Assembly: GCF_013155265.1 (NCBI RefSeq)
Contig: NZ_JABJXU010000014.1
Span: 1-33,366, forward strand
Reading direction: 5' to 3'
From: Enterococcus sp. MMGLQ5-1
GTDB taxonomy: Bacteria; Bacillota; Bacilli; Lactobacillales; Streptococcaceae
DNA: 33,366 nucleotides
In this document: positions 6,679 to 16,239 of the stretch, in pieces
How the letters are laid out: each line of letters opens with the position of its first letter
How positions within the stretch are numbered: position 1 is the first letter of the stretch
Notes under the pieces: model-generated
Database searches by the model: none
Seen by the model: only the letters and a program-made list of their open reading frames with translations
Told to the model about the DNA's origin: nothing
Position numbers and translations under genes: made by a program

Positions 6679-8450
6679 AAGGCTTTTAGCACCGTCTCAA
6701 ACTCAATATTTTTAAACCCTAGCTGGAATTTAACAACCAGGTCTATTTTTTCTTGGTTACTAATCTCAATTTGACAATCCAAGATGGTTTGCAATTGTCG
6801 TCTCGTATGCCCTTTTTTTATTTTTAAGCATAGCTGATAGTCAGAATCAAGTGCTGGTGTGTGCAGCATTTCTATTCTTTCGTTTATTAAAATGGGCTTT
6901 AAAGCATCAATTGCCTTTAATTCAAAGGCTTGCCATAGATGGGTGAAATAGCTTAAGGGAATTTGTTTGCTTTGATAGCCCAGTTTTTGTTTATAAATCG
7001 TCAAAAGTGTGCGACTTAAATAATAATGCTTGAAAAGTATCAGCTCACCTAATCGGCTTTCAATGACCTGAGCTTGAAGCCGCTGGGGCATATTTTTTCG
7101 TTCATACTTTTGATTGGCTTTTAAAGGCAGTTCACAAACTGTATAGATGCGGTCAAGCTGCTGTATTTTAGAGCGTTCCTCAATAATTTTCTGATTGATT
7201 AGGCTGATACCTTGTCGCTTATGCTTCCAAATAATTGCGACACTAATCGTTTCACCATAATATTCATCAGTCTCTCCAAAAACAAGGCAGGCCTGTATGG
7301 ATTCAAAGGTCTGTAAAAAGTTTTCTACCTGCTCAACGGCAATCTTTTCACCGCCCTTTTTAATCATCATCTGCTTTCGACCAACTAAGGTAACATTTCT
7401 TTTATCGAGCATCAAATCATCGCTAAGCTGGAGGTATTTTATGCTTTGTGGCGCTGCATTAAAGTAACCAGAAAACAGCATATCACTTTCAATGATTGGC
7501 TTTCCATCTTTAAAATTCAATATTACATTTGGGAAAAGCTGGCCTAAATGCTCAGGCTTTGTCGACTGTTGGATTTGACAGATTGAAATAAAGCTAGTTT
7601 CACTTGCACCATAAAAATTGAAAAGTCGGGTGCCCGCGAGGACATTTTGGCAGCGCTGATAAGATTTTTGATGAAAAGAAGCGCCGCTTAAGAAGATTGT
7701 CAAATCAGACCTGTTTAAACTAATCTTATTATTATCCGCGAAATTTAAATAAGCATTGAGCATTGTTGGCACTAGATATAAGCTACACTCACCGTCCTCC
7801 ATGAGTAATTTGGCAAGTGACTTAACTGAAAATTTTTCATAAAGATAATAGGTTTGCCCAAAGTAAAGACTTTGAACCAGTGCATATAAATTAAGCGAAT
7901 AACCAATCGGTCCAAAGGCAGCTACTTTAGCGTTTGTTGATTGAGGGACAAGCTGGTTTAGCGCTTTAAAGCTAGCTTTCCAGGACGCTTTATTTCGATA
8001 GTAGCCTTTCGGCAATCCCGTAGTACCGCTTGTAAAACCGACGAATAGTATGTTGGTTGCTGTTAATAATTGTGCTTTGGTAGCTTCAGATTTCAATTCA
8101 AGGAGCGTTACCCGTGGTATTTTTAGTTTTAGATCAGCTTGCTGTGGGTTTATTTCTAAAAAAATGGCATCGTCGACGACTGCATTTTCATTGATTAGCG
8201 TTTCAAGCTCTGCAGTTGAAATGCCTTCAGGCAGAAATATCGGGACGCGATTGGTTTTGATTAGGGCATAAAACAGGTAGATAAAGTTTAAATTTGCTTC
8301 TGGCTTAAGGAATATGTAGCGTTTTGGAAGTTTGGATACTAAGATTTGATATGTTTTGCAATATTCTTTAAGCACTTGATAACTAATTTTCTGATTTTTA
8401 AAGACTAGAGCTGTTTCTAGTTTTCTCTGTGGATGAATCAAATTTTCCAA
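6675..8450 (-). CDS. AMP-forming acyl-activating enzyme with C-terminal hotdog-like extension
   Basis: The 591-residue protein is an ANL-superfamily adenylating enzyme: phosphate loop FTSGTTGLPKG (about residues 137-147), FYGASE, and a C-terminal subdomain with VGRKQMMIKKGGEKI. The A8-type glycine-rich hinge is recognisable. After the usual end of the fold, about 100 extra residues (from about 490; starting IPLSYFTHLWQAF) look like a degenerate hotdog (FAS1/MaoC N-half) domain. The product may be an acyl-CoA or a protein-bound acyl thioester; the substrate is unknown. The start is a TTG at 8450 preceded by AGGAGG with a 7-base gap. The in-frame ATG at 8483 is upstream of that ribosome binding site and would lack one. 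It is coupled to the MaoC-like gene. The arrangement recalls the staphylococcal vraA/vraC region, from memory and unverified. Confidence 0.8.
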   Translation of the reverse strand: MENLIHPQRKLETALVFKNQKISYQVLKEYCKTYQILVSKLPKRYIFLKPEANLNFIYLFYALIKTNRVPIFLPEGISTAELETLINENAVVDDAIFLEINPQQADLKLKIPRVTLLELKSEATKAQLLTATNILFVGFTSGTTGLPKGYYRNKASWKASFKALNQLVPQSTNAKVAAFGPIGYSLNLYALVQSLYFGQTYYLYEKFSVKSLAKLLMEDGECSLYLVPTMLNAYLNFADNNKISLNRSDLTIFLSGASFHQKSYQRCQNVLAGTRLFNFYGASETSFISICQIQQSTKPEHLGQLFPNVILNFKDGKPIIESDMLFSGYFNAAPQSIKYLQLSDDLMLDKRNVTLVGRKQMMIKKGGEKIAVEQVENFLQTFESIQACLVFGETDEYYGETISVAIIWKHKRQGISLINQKIIEERSKIQQLDRIYTVCELPLKANQKYERKNMPQRLQAQVIESRLGELILFKHYYLSRTLLTIYKQKLGYQSKQIPLSYFTHLWQAFELKAIDALKPILINERIEMLHTPALDSDYQLCLKIKKGHTRRQLQTILDCQIEISNQEKIDLVVKFQLGFKNIEFETVLKAL

Positions 8451-8579
8451 TAGTAAACCTCCTATAAATATACAGTTTACCATTAACTAAATAAAAATGA
8501 CATCGATTTTATTTCGTAAAGTCAATTAAAGCAATTATTAATACAATTATTTATAAAGCATGAAATTTAAGTTTGAAAG

Positions 8580-8609
8580 TTAACGTGTTTTCTGTTAGCA
8601 TTATATAAT
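8580..8609 (+). promoter_or_regulatory. Probable promoter of yajC
   Basis: A perfect TATAAT (8604-8609) is preceded at 18 bp by a partial -35, TTAACG (8580-8585). It lies 28 bases before the yajC start. The rest of 8451-8579 is AT-rich upstream DNA shared with the divergent ligase gene. Confidence 0.6.
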
Positions 8610-8637
8610 GAATCTGTCACAATAATGGAGGTTGAGA

Positions 8638-8994
8638 ATGCAGTTTATAATTATAATCGTTGCAATGGTAGGTTTAATGTGGTTCATGCAGCGCGGTCAA
8701 AAAAAGCAAGCACAGCAAAGGCAGGAGCTCTTAAATAATATGAAGCCAGGTGACGAAATCGTAACCATTGGTGGTTTACATGGTGTTTTAAGTGAGCTTG
8801 ATGAAACAAACAGCACGATTACCTTGGATTGCGAAGGTGTCTATTTAGAATTTGATCGAGCAGCTGTTAAAACAGTAAAACCATCGGCTGTAGGTACTGA
8901 ATCAATTGAGATTGATGAAACGGTTGTTGCATCAACTGAACCAAGTTCAGATGCTGAGCAGGATGAAGCAGCTGAAGATAAATCAGCTGAGTAA
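8638..8994 (+). CDS. yajC: YajC, Sec translocase accessory subunit
   Basis: The 118-residue protein has one N-terminal membrane helix (FIIIIVAMVGLMWFM), a basic stretch (QRGQKKQAQQRQE), then the YajC core MKPGDEIVTIGGLHGVLSELD with the typical SH3-like cytoplasmic domain. The acidic C-terminal tail is low in complexity. YajC associates with SecDF-SecYEG at the membrane and modulates protein export. The start is ATG at 8638 with GGAGG six bases upstream; an in-frame TTG two codons earlier is too close to that site. It has its own promoter and a strong terminator, so it is monocistronic. Confidence 0.93.
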   Translation: MQFIIIIVAMVGLMWFMQRGQKKQAQQRQELLNNMKPGDEIVTIGGLHGVLSELDETNSTITLDCEGVYLEFDRAAVKTVKPSAVGTESIEIDETVVASTEPSSDAEQDEAAEDKSAE

Positions 8995-9015
8995 TAATTA
9001 ATTTTATTTTTAATT

Positions 9016-9056
9016 AAGCTTTATTTTCTATATTTTTAGAAAATAAAGCTTTTTTG
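9016..9056 (+). terminator. Terminator of yajC
   Basis: A 15-bp perfect stem (AAGCTTTATTTTCTA at 9016-9030 with its complement at 9037-9051), a 6-base loop and a T-run. Confidence 0.9.
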
Positions 9057-9089
9057 TTCTAAACATTGTTACATAATGAATGAGTAAAA

Positions 9090-9107
9090 TTGTATACAAA
9101 TTCACAA
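9090..9107. promoter_or_regulatory. Rex-like site 1 upstream of adhE
   Basis: The 18-mer TTGTATACAAATTCACAA keeps 12 of 14 fixed positions of the Rex consensus (TTGTGAA, 4 bases, TTCACAA). It is the most distal of three such sites. Confidence 0.45.
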
Positions 9108-9182
9108 AAGGTTATCTAATTACTATCCCATTGGGGCAAAATAGTGATAAGTAATAGTGTTTATGATAATAAAACGGTTTAA

Positions 9183-9194
9183 TTTCAGCTGAAA
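9183..9194. repeat. 12-bp palindrome TTTCAGCTGAAA upstream of adhE
   Basis: A perfect palindrome in the adhE upstream region, about 80 bp before the -35 element. It could be a regulator site; no family is assigned. Confidence 0.3.
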
Positions 9195-9249
9195 AGGATT
9201 TATTCTAAGAAAAAAACTAATTTTTCTGAAAATTCATTCTAATTATAAC

Positions 9250-9267
9250 TTGAAAATAATTTCACAA
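9250..9267. promoter_or_regulatory. Rex-like site 2, just upstream of the adhE -35
   Basis: TTGAAAATAATTTCACAA matches 12 of 14 fixed Rex positions with a perfect right half. It ends six bases before the -35 element. Confidence 0.55.
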
Positions 9268-9272
9268 AAGGG

Positions 9273-9300
9273 TTTACATTTTGTTTTAGATGTGTATAAT
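9273..9300 (+). promoter_or_regulatory. adhE promoter
   Basis: -35 TTTACA (9273-9278), a 16-bp spacer and -10 TATAAT (9295-9300), about 50 bases before the start codon. Rex-like sites flank it on both sides. Confidence 0.8.
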
Positions 9301-9305
9301 AGGAA

Positions 9306-9323
9306 ATGTGAAATGCTTAACAA
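9306..9323. promoter_or_regulatory. Rex-like site 3 over the adhE transcription start
   Basis: ATGTGAAATGCTTAACAA matches 12 of 14 fixed Rex positions. It begins five bases after the -10 box, where a bound repressor would block initiation. Confidence 0.6.
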
Positions 9324-9351
9324 CTAGATAAAACTTTAGGGGGATTTACCA

Positions 9352-11943
9352 ATGGCAAAAACAGAAGTAAAAGTTGATGTTGCTAAAATGATTGATGATT
9401 TAGCAATTAAAGCTAACGTTGCTTTGAAGGAAATGGAAAACTTTACGCAAGAAGAGGTTGACCATATCGTTCATGAAATGAGTATGGCTGCTTTAGATAA
9501 GCATATGATGTTGGCAAAAATGGCAGTCGAGGAAACTGGACGCGGTATTTATGAAGATAAAGCCATCAAAAATATGTACGCTTCAGAATATATCTGGAAT
9601 AGCATCAAGCATGATAAAACAGTTGGTGTGATTTCTGATGACAAGCAAACAGGACTTGTTCAGATTGCAGAGCCAGTTGGTGTAATCTGTGGTGTTACAC
9701 CGACGACTAATCCAACCTCAACAACAATTTTTAAAGCAATGATTGCTTTAAAAACGCGTAACCCAATTGTATTCGCTTTCCATCCATCAGCTCAACAATG
9801 TTCTGCTAAGGCTGCTGAAATTGTTCGTGATGCGGCAATTAAAGCTGGTGCCCCTGAAAATTGTGTTCAGTGGATTGAGCATCCTTCAATTGATGCAACC
9901 TCTGCATTGATGAATCACCCAGGTATCGCAACAGTTCTCGCAACTGGTGGTGCTGCTATGGTTAAATCAGCATATTCAACAGGTAAACCAGCACTTGGTG
10001 TAGGTCCTGGTAATGTACCATCATATATTTGCAAAGATGCTAAAATTAAACGTGCAGTTAATGACTTAATTGTTTCAAAAACTTTTGATAACGGTATGAT
10101 TTGTGCTTCTGAACAAGCTGTAATCGTAGACAAAGAAGTTTATGAAGAGGTTAAGGCTGAATTTGCAGCACATCAATGTTATATTGTTAGCGATAAGGCT
10201 GAATTACAAAAGCTTGAAAATGCTGTGATGAATGAAGGTAAATATGCTGTCAACCCTAAAATCGTAGGTTACTCAGCAGAATATATTGCTGAATTGGCTG
10301 GTATCAAAGTACCTAAAGGTACAAAAATGTTAATTGCTGAGCTTGAAGGTGTTGGTGCGGATTATCCATTATCTCGTGAAAAGCTTTCTCCAGTCTTAGC
10401 GATGCTAAAAGCAACTTCAACAGCTCACGGCTTTGATTTATGTGAAGCGATGCTTGAATTAGGTGGCTTAGGACATACTGCGGTTATCCATACTGAAGAT
10501 GAAGATTTACAAATCAAATTTGGCTTACGGATGAAAGCTTGTCGTGTCCTTGTTAATACACCATCTGCCGAAGGTGGTATTGGTAACATTTACAATGAAA
10601 TGATTCCATCATTGACATTGGGTTGTGGTTCTTACGGTAAAAACTCTGTTTCAAGAAACGTATCAGCTGTTAACTTAATTAATGTTAAAACTTTAGCTAA
10701 ACGGAGAAATAATATGCAATGGTTTAAATTACCGCCAAAAATCTATTTTGAAAAGAATTCATTACAATACCTCCAAAAAATGGAAAACGTTGAACGCGTA
10801 ATGCTTGTTTGTGACCCTGGTATGGTTCAATTTGGCTATGCAGACTTAGTTCGTGCTGAACTTGCCAAACGCAAAAATGATGTTAAGGTCGAAGTCTTCT
10901 CAGACGTTGAGCCTAACCCTTCAACAAATACTGTTTATAAAGGATTAGAAGTATTCACTTCATTCAATCCAGATACGATTATTGCACTTGGTGGTGGTTC
11001 AGCAATGGATGCTGCTAAAGCAATGTGGTTGTTCTTTGAGCATCCAGAAACAAGTTTCTTTGGTGCAAAACAAAAATTCTTAGATATTAGAAAACGTGCT
11101 TACAAGATTCCTGCAGCAATCAATGCAAAATTTGTATGTATTCCAACAACTTCAGGTACTGGTTCAGAAGTTACGCCATTCGCTGTAATTACTGACTCTG
11201 ACGATCATACAAAATATCCATTGGCTGACTATGCATTAACGCCTGATGTGGCAATTATTGACCCACAATTTGTATTATCAGTACCGGCTAGTGTTACTGC
11301 TGATACAGGGATGGACGTTTTAACTCACGCCATTGAATCATATGTTTCTGTAATGGCAAGTGATTATACTCGTGGTCTATCATTGCAAGCAATTAAGCTA
11401 GTATTTGAATATCTTGAAAAATCAGTAAAAACTGGTGATGCAGAAGCTCGTGAAAAAATGCATAATGCATCTACAATGGCTGGTATGGCATTTGCTAATG
11501 CCTTCTTAGGTATTTGTCACTCAATCGCCCACAAGGTTGGCGGTGAATGGGGGATTCCACACGGACGTACAAATGCAATCTTATTACCACATATCATCCG
11601 TTTTAATGCCAAGGATCCACAAAAGCATGCAATGTTCCCTAAATATGATTACTTTAGAGCTGACCAAGATTACGCAGATATTGCTCGTTTCTTAGGCTTG
11701 CAAGGTAAGAATAATGCAGAGCTTGTCGAAGCTTTAGCGAAGAAGGTTTACGATTTAGGTATTACAGTTGGTATTGACATGAACTGGAAGGCACAAGGCG
11801 TTACTAAGAAATTGATGGCTGATACAATTGACCATTTAGCTGAAAAAGCATATGAAGATCAATGTACGACAGCTAATCCAAAAGAACCTTTAATCTCTGA
11901 ATTGAAGGGAATTATCGAAATCTGTTACGATTATAAAGCCTAG
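9352..11943 (+). CDS. adhE: Bifunctional acetaldehyde/alcohol dehydrogenase AdhE
   Basis: This 863-residue fusion enzyme reduces acetyl-CoA to acetaldehyde and then to ethanol, oxidising two NADH. Residues 1 to about 440 form a CoA-acylating aldehyde dehydrogenase; the catalytic cysteine is C251 in [10 protein letters not shown]. Residues from about 455 form an iron alcohol dehydrogenase with [12 protein letters not shown] (near 546), [15 protein letters not shown], and metal ligands in AIESY and [22 protein letters not shown] (about 722-742). Length and domain order are those of the family, whose members assemble into spirosomes. The start is ATG at 9352 with an AGGGGG ribosome binding site. 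It has its own promoter with three Rex-like sites, consistent with induction when NADH is high. A strong terminator and repeat array 2 follow. Confidence 0.97.
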   Translation: MAKTEVKVDVAKMIDDLAIKANVALKEMENFTQEEVDHIVHEMSMAALDKHMMLAKMAVEETGRGIYEDKAIKNMYASEYIWNSIKHDKTVGVISDDKQTGLVQIAEPVGVICGVTPTTNPTSTTIFKAMIALKTRNPIVFAFHPSAQQCSAKAAEIVRDAAIKAGAPENCVQWIEHPSIDATSALMNHPGIATVLATGGAAMVKSAYSTGKPALGVGPGNVPSYICKDAKIKRAVNDLIVSKTFDNGMICASEQAVIVDKEVYEEVKAEFAAHQCYIVSDKAELQKLENAVMNEGKYAVNPKIVGYSAEYIAELAGIKVPKGTKMLIAELEGVGADYPLSREKLSPVLAMLKATSTAHGFDLCEAMLELGGLGHTAVIHTEDEDLQIKFGLRMKACRVLVNTPSAEGGIGNIYNEMIPSLTLGCGSYGKNSVSRNVSAVNLINVKTLAKRRNNMQWFKLPPKIYFEKNSLQYLQKMENVERVMLVCDPGMVQFGYADLVRAELAKRKNDVKVEVFSDVEPNPSTNTVYKGLEVFTSFNPDTIIALGGGSAMDAAKAMWLFFEHPETSFFGAKQKFLDIRKRAYKIPAAINAKFVCIPTTSGTGSEVTPFAVITDSDDHTKYPLADYALTPDVAIIDPQFVLSVPASVTADTGMDVLTHAIESYVSVMASDYTRGLSLQAIKLVFEYLEKSVKTGDAEAREKMHNASTMAGMAFANAFLGICHSIAHKVGGEWGIPHGRTNAILLPHIIRFNAKDPQKHAMFPKYDYFRADQDYADIARFLGLQGKNNAELVEALAKKVYDLGITVGIDMNWKAQGVTKKLMADTIDHLAEKAYEDQCTTANPKEPLISELKGIIEICYDYKA

Positions 11944-11970
11944 TTGTTAAGCTAATCGTTTCTGATATGC

Positions 11971-12002
11971 AAAGCACCCCAACGTGGGTGCTTTGTTTTT
12001 TT
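11971..12002 (+). terminator. Terminator of adhE
   Basis: A 9-bp perfect stem (AAAGCACCC with GGGTGCTTT), a 6-base loop and a run of seven T at 11996-12002. The T-run leads directly into the first unit of repeat array 2. Confidence 0.92.
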
Positions 12003-12345
12003 GTGAATACGGTATTGTTTCCGGGAAACAACCCCAAATTCACGCGCTCAGCGTTATTTTTTTGCGAATACGGTATTGTTTCTCGGAAACAATTCCAAAT
12101 TCACGCGCTCAGCGTTATTTTTTTGCGACAACGGTATTGTTTCCGGGAAACAATTCCAAATTCACGCGCTCAGCGTTATTTTTTTGCGACAACGGTATTG
12201 TTTCTGGGAAACAACCCCAAATTCACGCGCTCAGCGTTATTTTTTTGCGACAACGGTATTGTTTCTCGGAAACAAACCCAAATTCACGCGTTGAGCGTTG
12301 CTTTTTTGCGACAACGGTATTGTTTCTCGGCAACAACCCCAAATT
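12003..12345 (+). repeat. Tandem array of six 61-bp hairpin repeats (array 2, same family as array 1)
   Basis: GGTATTG recurs at 12011, 12072, 12133, 12194, 12255 and 12316, again exactly every 61 bp. Units share with array 1 the left arm GGTATTGTTTC, the GAAA-containing right arm and CCAAATTCACG. The apex triplet varies (CGG, TCG, TGG) while the flanking TTTC/GAAA pairing is kept. The second half of each unit differs from array 1: ACGC and GCGT around GCTCA form a small stem just before a T-run. The first two units keep GAAT opposite ATTC; later units do not. The last unit is degenerate. Confidence 0.95.
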
Positions 12346-12503
12346 TGACCAATAAAAAATGGGTCGAAATATTTATTAGTTTAATTTATTATAGAGTCAT
12401 TTTTTATCATTCTTTTTAATCTGAGCGATAAAAATATTATCAAATTTAAAGGTATGACTTAGTTATTAGCACTGCTTTTCGTCTTTTTTGAGCTTATAGA
12501 CTG
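12346..12503 (+). other. Non-coding stretch between repeat array 2 and the ftsK promoter
   Basis: AT-rich DNA with no open frame carrying a ribosome binding site, no clear hairpin terminator and no recognised RNA motif. I see nothing else in it. Confidence 0.5.
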
Positions 12504-12512
12504 TGTTATAAT
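12504..12512 (+). promoter_or_regulatory. Extended -10 promoter of ftsK
   Basis: TGTTATAAT gives an extended -10 (TG, one base, TATAAT). No good -35 is present 17 bp upstream, as is common with extended -10 promoters. It lies 18 bases before the start codon. Confidence 0.65.
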
Positions 12513-12530
12513 TTTTATCGAGGTGAAATA

Positions 12531-14804
12531 ATGGCGAAACGAACAAGAACAAAATCAACCAGAAGAAAAACAAAAAAGGAATTAGCGCGAGAAGCTAGAA
12601 TTCGTTCAATCATAATCATTATTATAAGCATTTTAATCCTAATGGCTGGCATATTTAAAGTTGGCTTTGTCGGTGTAGTCGTCTATAATCTATTACGTTT
12701 AATTGTTGGCGAATCAGCGATAATTTTAGCAATATTAAGTATTATTTTATTAAGCTTGGTTTTATTTCGTCAAACGGACCTTTTAAAAAATAATCGCCAT
12801 ATTTGGATAGGTACTTTAATCGTCTATCTATCTAGTATTTTGATGTATCAGTCGATTCTCTATCTAGGGTTAGCTAAACAAGAACAAAGCATTATTGGTT
12901 ATACTTTCAAGCTGTGGCTGAATGATTTTACCGCATTAAAAACGATGGCCAATTTAGGTGGTGGGCTAATTGGGGCTCTTATCTATAGTGCAACGCATTT
13001 TCTATTTGATACAGTTGGAAGTATTGTCATTGCTGTGATAGGGATGATCGCTGGCTTATTTATGATGCTGCCAATTTCAATTAGCAATGTGATGGAGTGG
13101 GTTGAAAAATGGCGTAATCGGCCAAGAAAGGCGCCAAAGGTCAAAAAGCCACGTATTGTGGCGGAAAGCCAAGCGGCTGAGCAGCAAATAGCTGATGAAT
13201 CAGAGACGACCTTATTAGAGGCACAGAAGCTGTCATCATATCAACCTTTTTCTGATGAGCCAGTCAAGCTGGTGGATACCGTTGAAAACCTAGAGATGAA
13301 TGATGAGGATTTGGCTACCGATACTTCAGAGCAAACCGAAGAATTTGAGCACTTCTCTGGCGTGACATTGGAGGATGAGGCAAATTATGAATTACCTCCG
13401 ATAAGCTTATTGAAAAAGATGCCAGCTCAGAGTCAAAATGGTGAGCGCCATCGAGCACGTAATCGTGAGCAAGTGCTTCTGGATACCTTTCAGGCTTTTA
13501 ACATTGAAGGGATTCAAATTGTCGATACTAAAATTGGGCCCTCTCTAACTCAGTATGAATTGAAGCTGCCGCTTGGTATGAGAGTGAATAAATTTGAAAA
13601 TCTTGCTAAGGATTTATCCCTTGCTCTAGGGACCAGTGATATCCGAATTGAAGCGCCAATACCCGGCAAAAGCTTAGTTGGGATTGAAATCCCAAATCAA
13701 ACCTCGATGACGGTTTCGTTTAGAGAGGTGGCCGAGGCTGCGCTCTCAAGCAGTCATTTATTAGAGGTGCCACTCGGACGGGATATTGAAGGCAATGTTC
13801 GAAGCTTTGATTTAACGCGGATGCCGCATTTATTGGTAGCTGGCTCGACTGGTTCAGGGAAATCGGTAGCGATTAACGGTATTATCACGAGTATTTTGAT
13901 GAAGGCAAAGCCTTCTCAGGTCAAATTTATGATGGTTGATCCTAAGATGGTTGAGCTATCTGTTTATAACGATATTCCACATTTACTAACACCAGTCGTG
14001 ACTAATCCTAAGAAAGCCGCACGTGCTTTGCAAAAAGTAGTTGAGGAGATGGAGCGCCGCTATGAGCTATTCAGTTTACTTGGGGTTCGGAATTTAGCCG
14101 GCTATCAGGAAAAGATGATTGAATCGCAAAAGTCAGATGAAATTCTGGAAAACTTACCGTTGATTGTGGTGATTGTCGATGAATTGGCAGATTTAATGAT
14201 GGTTGCTAGTAAGGAAGTTGAAGATGCGATTATTAGACTTGGTCAAAAGGCACGTGCAGCAGGCATTCATATGATTTTGGCAACACAAAGACCGTCAACG
14301 GATGTTATTTCTGGTTTAATTAAAGCGAATGTACCAAGTAGAATGGCGTTTGCTGTTTCTAGCGGGATTGATTCCAGAACGATTTTGGATATGAACGGTG
14401 CTGAAAAATTACTTGGTCGAGGCGATATGCTCTTTAAGCCAATTGATAAGAATCATCCAATTCGGATTCAGGGTGCTTTTTTATCGGATGGTGAAGTCGA
14501 AAATATTGTAACCTTTATTAAGAATCAAAGTGAAGCTGAATATGTTGAGCATTTTGAGCCAGAAGAAATTGAGACCAGCGATAATAAAGAAGCCGCTGGT
14601 CAGGATGAGCTATTTGATGAAGCTAGAGCGATGGTGATTGAGGCTCAAAAAGCAAGTGCTTCAATGCTGCAGCGTCGACTGGGCACAGGCTTTAATCGGG
14701 CAACTCGATTAATGGATGAGCTAGAGCAGGCTGGAGTGATTGGTCCTGCGGTGGGGACAAAGCCAAGAGAAGTGCTGATTGCCAAGACTGAGGAGTCTGA
14801 ATAG
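12531..14804 (+). CDS. ftsK: DNA translocase FtsK/SpoIIIE
   Basis: The 757-residue ATPase pumps chromosomal DNA through the closing division septum. A basic N-terminus (KRTRTKSTRRKTKKE) precedes about four or five membrane helices within residues 25-190, then an acidic linker (about 200-300). The RecA-like motor follows, with Walker A GSTGSGKSV near residue 440, FMMVDPKMVELS, Walker B-like LIVVIVDELADLMM, and ATQRPSTDVI. The C-terminal winged-helix gamma domain (EARAMVIEAQKASASMLQRR to the end) reads polar DNA motifs. It is shorter than E. coli FtsK and typical for Firmicutes. ATG at 12531 has GAGGTG upstream. It is apparently monocistronic. Confidence 0.95.
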   Translation: MAKRTRTKSTRRKTKKELAREARIRSIIIIIISILILMAGIFKVGFVGVVVYNLLRLIVGESAIILAILSIILLSLVLFRQTDLLKNNRHIWIGTLIVYLSSILMYQSILYLGLAKQEQSIIGYTFKLWLNDFTALKTMANLGGGLIGALIYSATHFLFDTVGSIVIAVIGMIAGLFMMLPISISNVMEWVEKWRNRPRKAPKVKKPRIVAESQAAEQQIADESETTLLEAQKLSSYQPFSDEPVKLVDTVENLEMNDEDLATDTSEQTEEFEHFSGVTLEDEANYELPPISLLKKMPAQSQNGERHRARNREQVLLDTFQAFNIEGIQIVDTKIGPSLTQYELKLPLGMRVNKFENLAKDLSLALGTSDIRIEAPIPGKSLVGIEIPNQTSMTVSFREVAEAALSSSHLLEVPLGRDIEGNVRSFDLTRMPHLLVAGSTGSGKSVAINGIITSILMKAKPSQVKFMMVDPKMVELSVYNDIPHLLTPVVTNPKKAARALQKVVEEMERRYELFSLLGVRNLAGYQEKMIESQKSDEILENLPLIVVIVDELADLMMVASKEVEDAIIRLGQKARAAGIHMILATQRPSTDVISGLIKANVPSRMAFAVSSGIDSRTILDMNGAEKLLGRGDMLFKPIDKNHPIRIQGAFLSDGEVENIVTFIKNQSEAEYVEHFEPEEIETSDNKEAAGQDELFDEARAMVIEAQKASASMLQRRLGTGFNRATRLMDELEQAGVIGPAVGTKPREVLIAKTEESE

Positions 14805-14840
14805 TTTTTTGAAAGGAACAGAGTAGGTAGATTAATAAAA

Positions 14841-14878
14841 ATCAAAAGGTAGTCATTTTAGGCTGGCTACATTTTGAT
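14841..14878 (+). repeat. Hairpin downstream of ftsK
   Basis: A 12-bp stem with one mismatch (ATCAAAAGGTAG with CTACATTTTGAT) and a 14-base loop. No T-run follows, so it is not a standard terminator. CTACATTTTGATAC resembles CTACTTTTTGATAC near the end of the insertion sequence at 33075. Confidence 0.55.
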
Positions 14879-14944
14879 ACGTTGAAATCAACCCTAATTG
14901 ATGACGAGAAAAAGGCTGAACCTAATGTCCAACTTTCAGAATGT

Positions 14945-14981
14945 AGACAAAGTATACGTTTAGAGTATGCTTTGTCTTTTT
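14945..14981 (+). terminator. Probable terminator of ftsK
   Basis: A 13-bp stem with one G-T wobble (AGACAAAGTATAC with GTATGCTTTGTCT) followed by a T-run. Confidence 0.75.
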
Positions 14982-15039
14982 AGCTATGTGATAAATTAGA
15001 CCTATAAAATGGCAGCATTCAAGCAGTCCTGAGCAACGC

Positions 15040-15066
15040 AAAAAGCAGCACAAAAAATGTGCTGCC
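15040..15066 (-). terminator. Terminator of ldh
   Basis: Read on the minus strand, GCAGCACA and TGTGCTGC form a perfect 8-bp stem with a 5-base loop, followed by TTTTT. It is about 80 bases past the ldh stop codon. Confidence 0.85.
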
Positions 15067-15143
15067 ATAGAATATAGACAAATCATCAATGATAATTCGG
15101 GTATTTGGCTACGATATGAAGTTGGACTTAATCGCCAACTTTT

Positions 15144-16151
<1,008 letters not shown>

Positions 16152-16166
16152 TCATTAACCGTAAAT

Positions 16167-16195
16167 ATTCTAACATTTCCAAAACATAATGTCAC
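16167..16195 (-). promoter_or_regulatory. ldh promoter
   Basis: On the minus strand, -35 GTGACA (16190-16195), a 17-bp spacer and -10 TAGAAT (16167-16172), the latter preceded by TG one base away (extended -10). Confidence 0.75.
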
Positions 16196-16225
16196 AAAAA
16201 GTATGAAAAAAATCAAAAAATTTAC

Positions 16226-16239
16226 AGAAAACGTTTTCT
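16226..16239. promoter_or_regulatory. cre-like CcpA site upstream of ldh
   Basis: The perfect palindrome AGAAAACGTTTTCT matches 13 of 14 positions of the consensus TGWAARCGYTWNCW. Its centre lies about 70 bp upstream of the predicted ldh start, a position where CcpA usually activates. Confidence 0.65.

Larger units (their letters stand above)
14927..15127. repeat. Possible small element bounded by GTCCAACTT / AAGTTGGAC
   Basis: A 9-bp inverted repeat about 200 bp apart encloses two further hairpins (14945-14977 and 15009-15068) and no gene. GTCCAACTT-type ends are common in IS3-family elements of Firmicutes (from memory), so this may be a degenerate non-autonomous element. No target duplication is evident. 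Confidence 0.35.

Noticed and set aside
9130-9200. cre site upstream of adhE around AAAACGGTTT
   Set aside because: It mismatches about four positions of the cre consensus, too many to support a call.
11967-12419. Long open frames across repeat array 2 in all three plus-strand frames, giving repetitive peptides
   Set aside because: They arise because the 61-bp unit largely lacks stop triplets and 61 is not a multiple of three. No ribosome binding site or promoter supports them, and they start at the adhE terminator.
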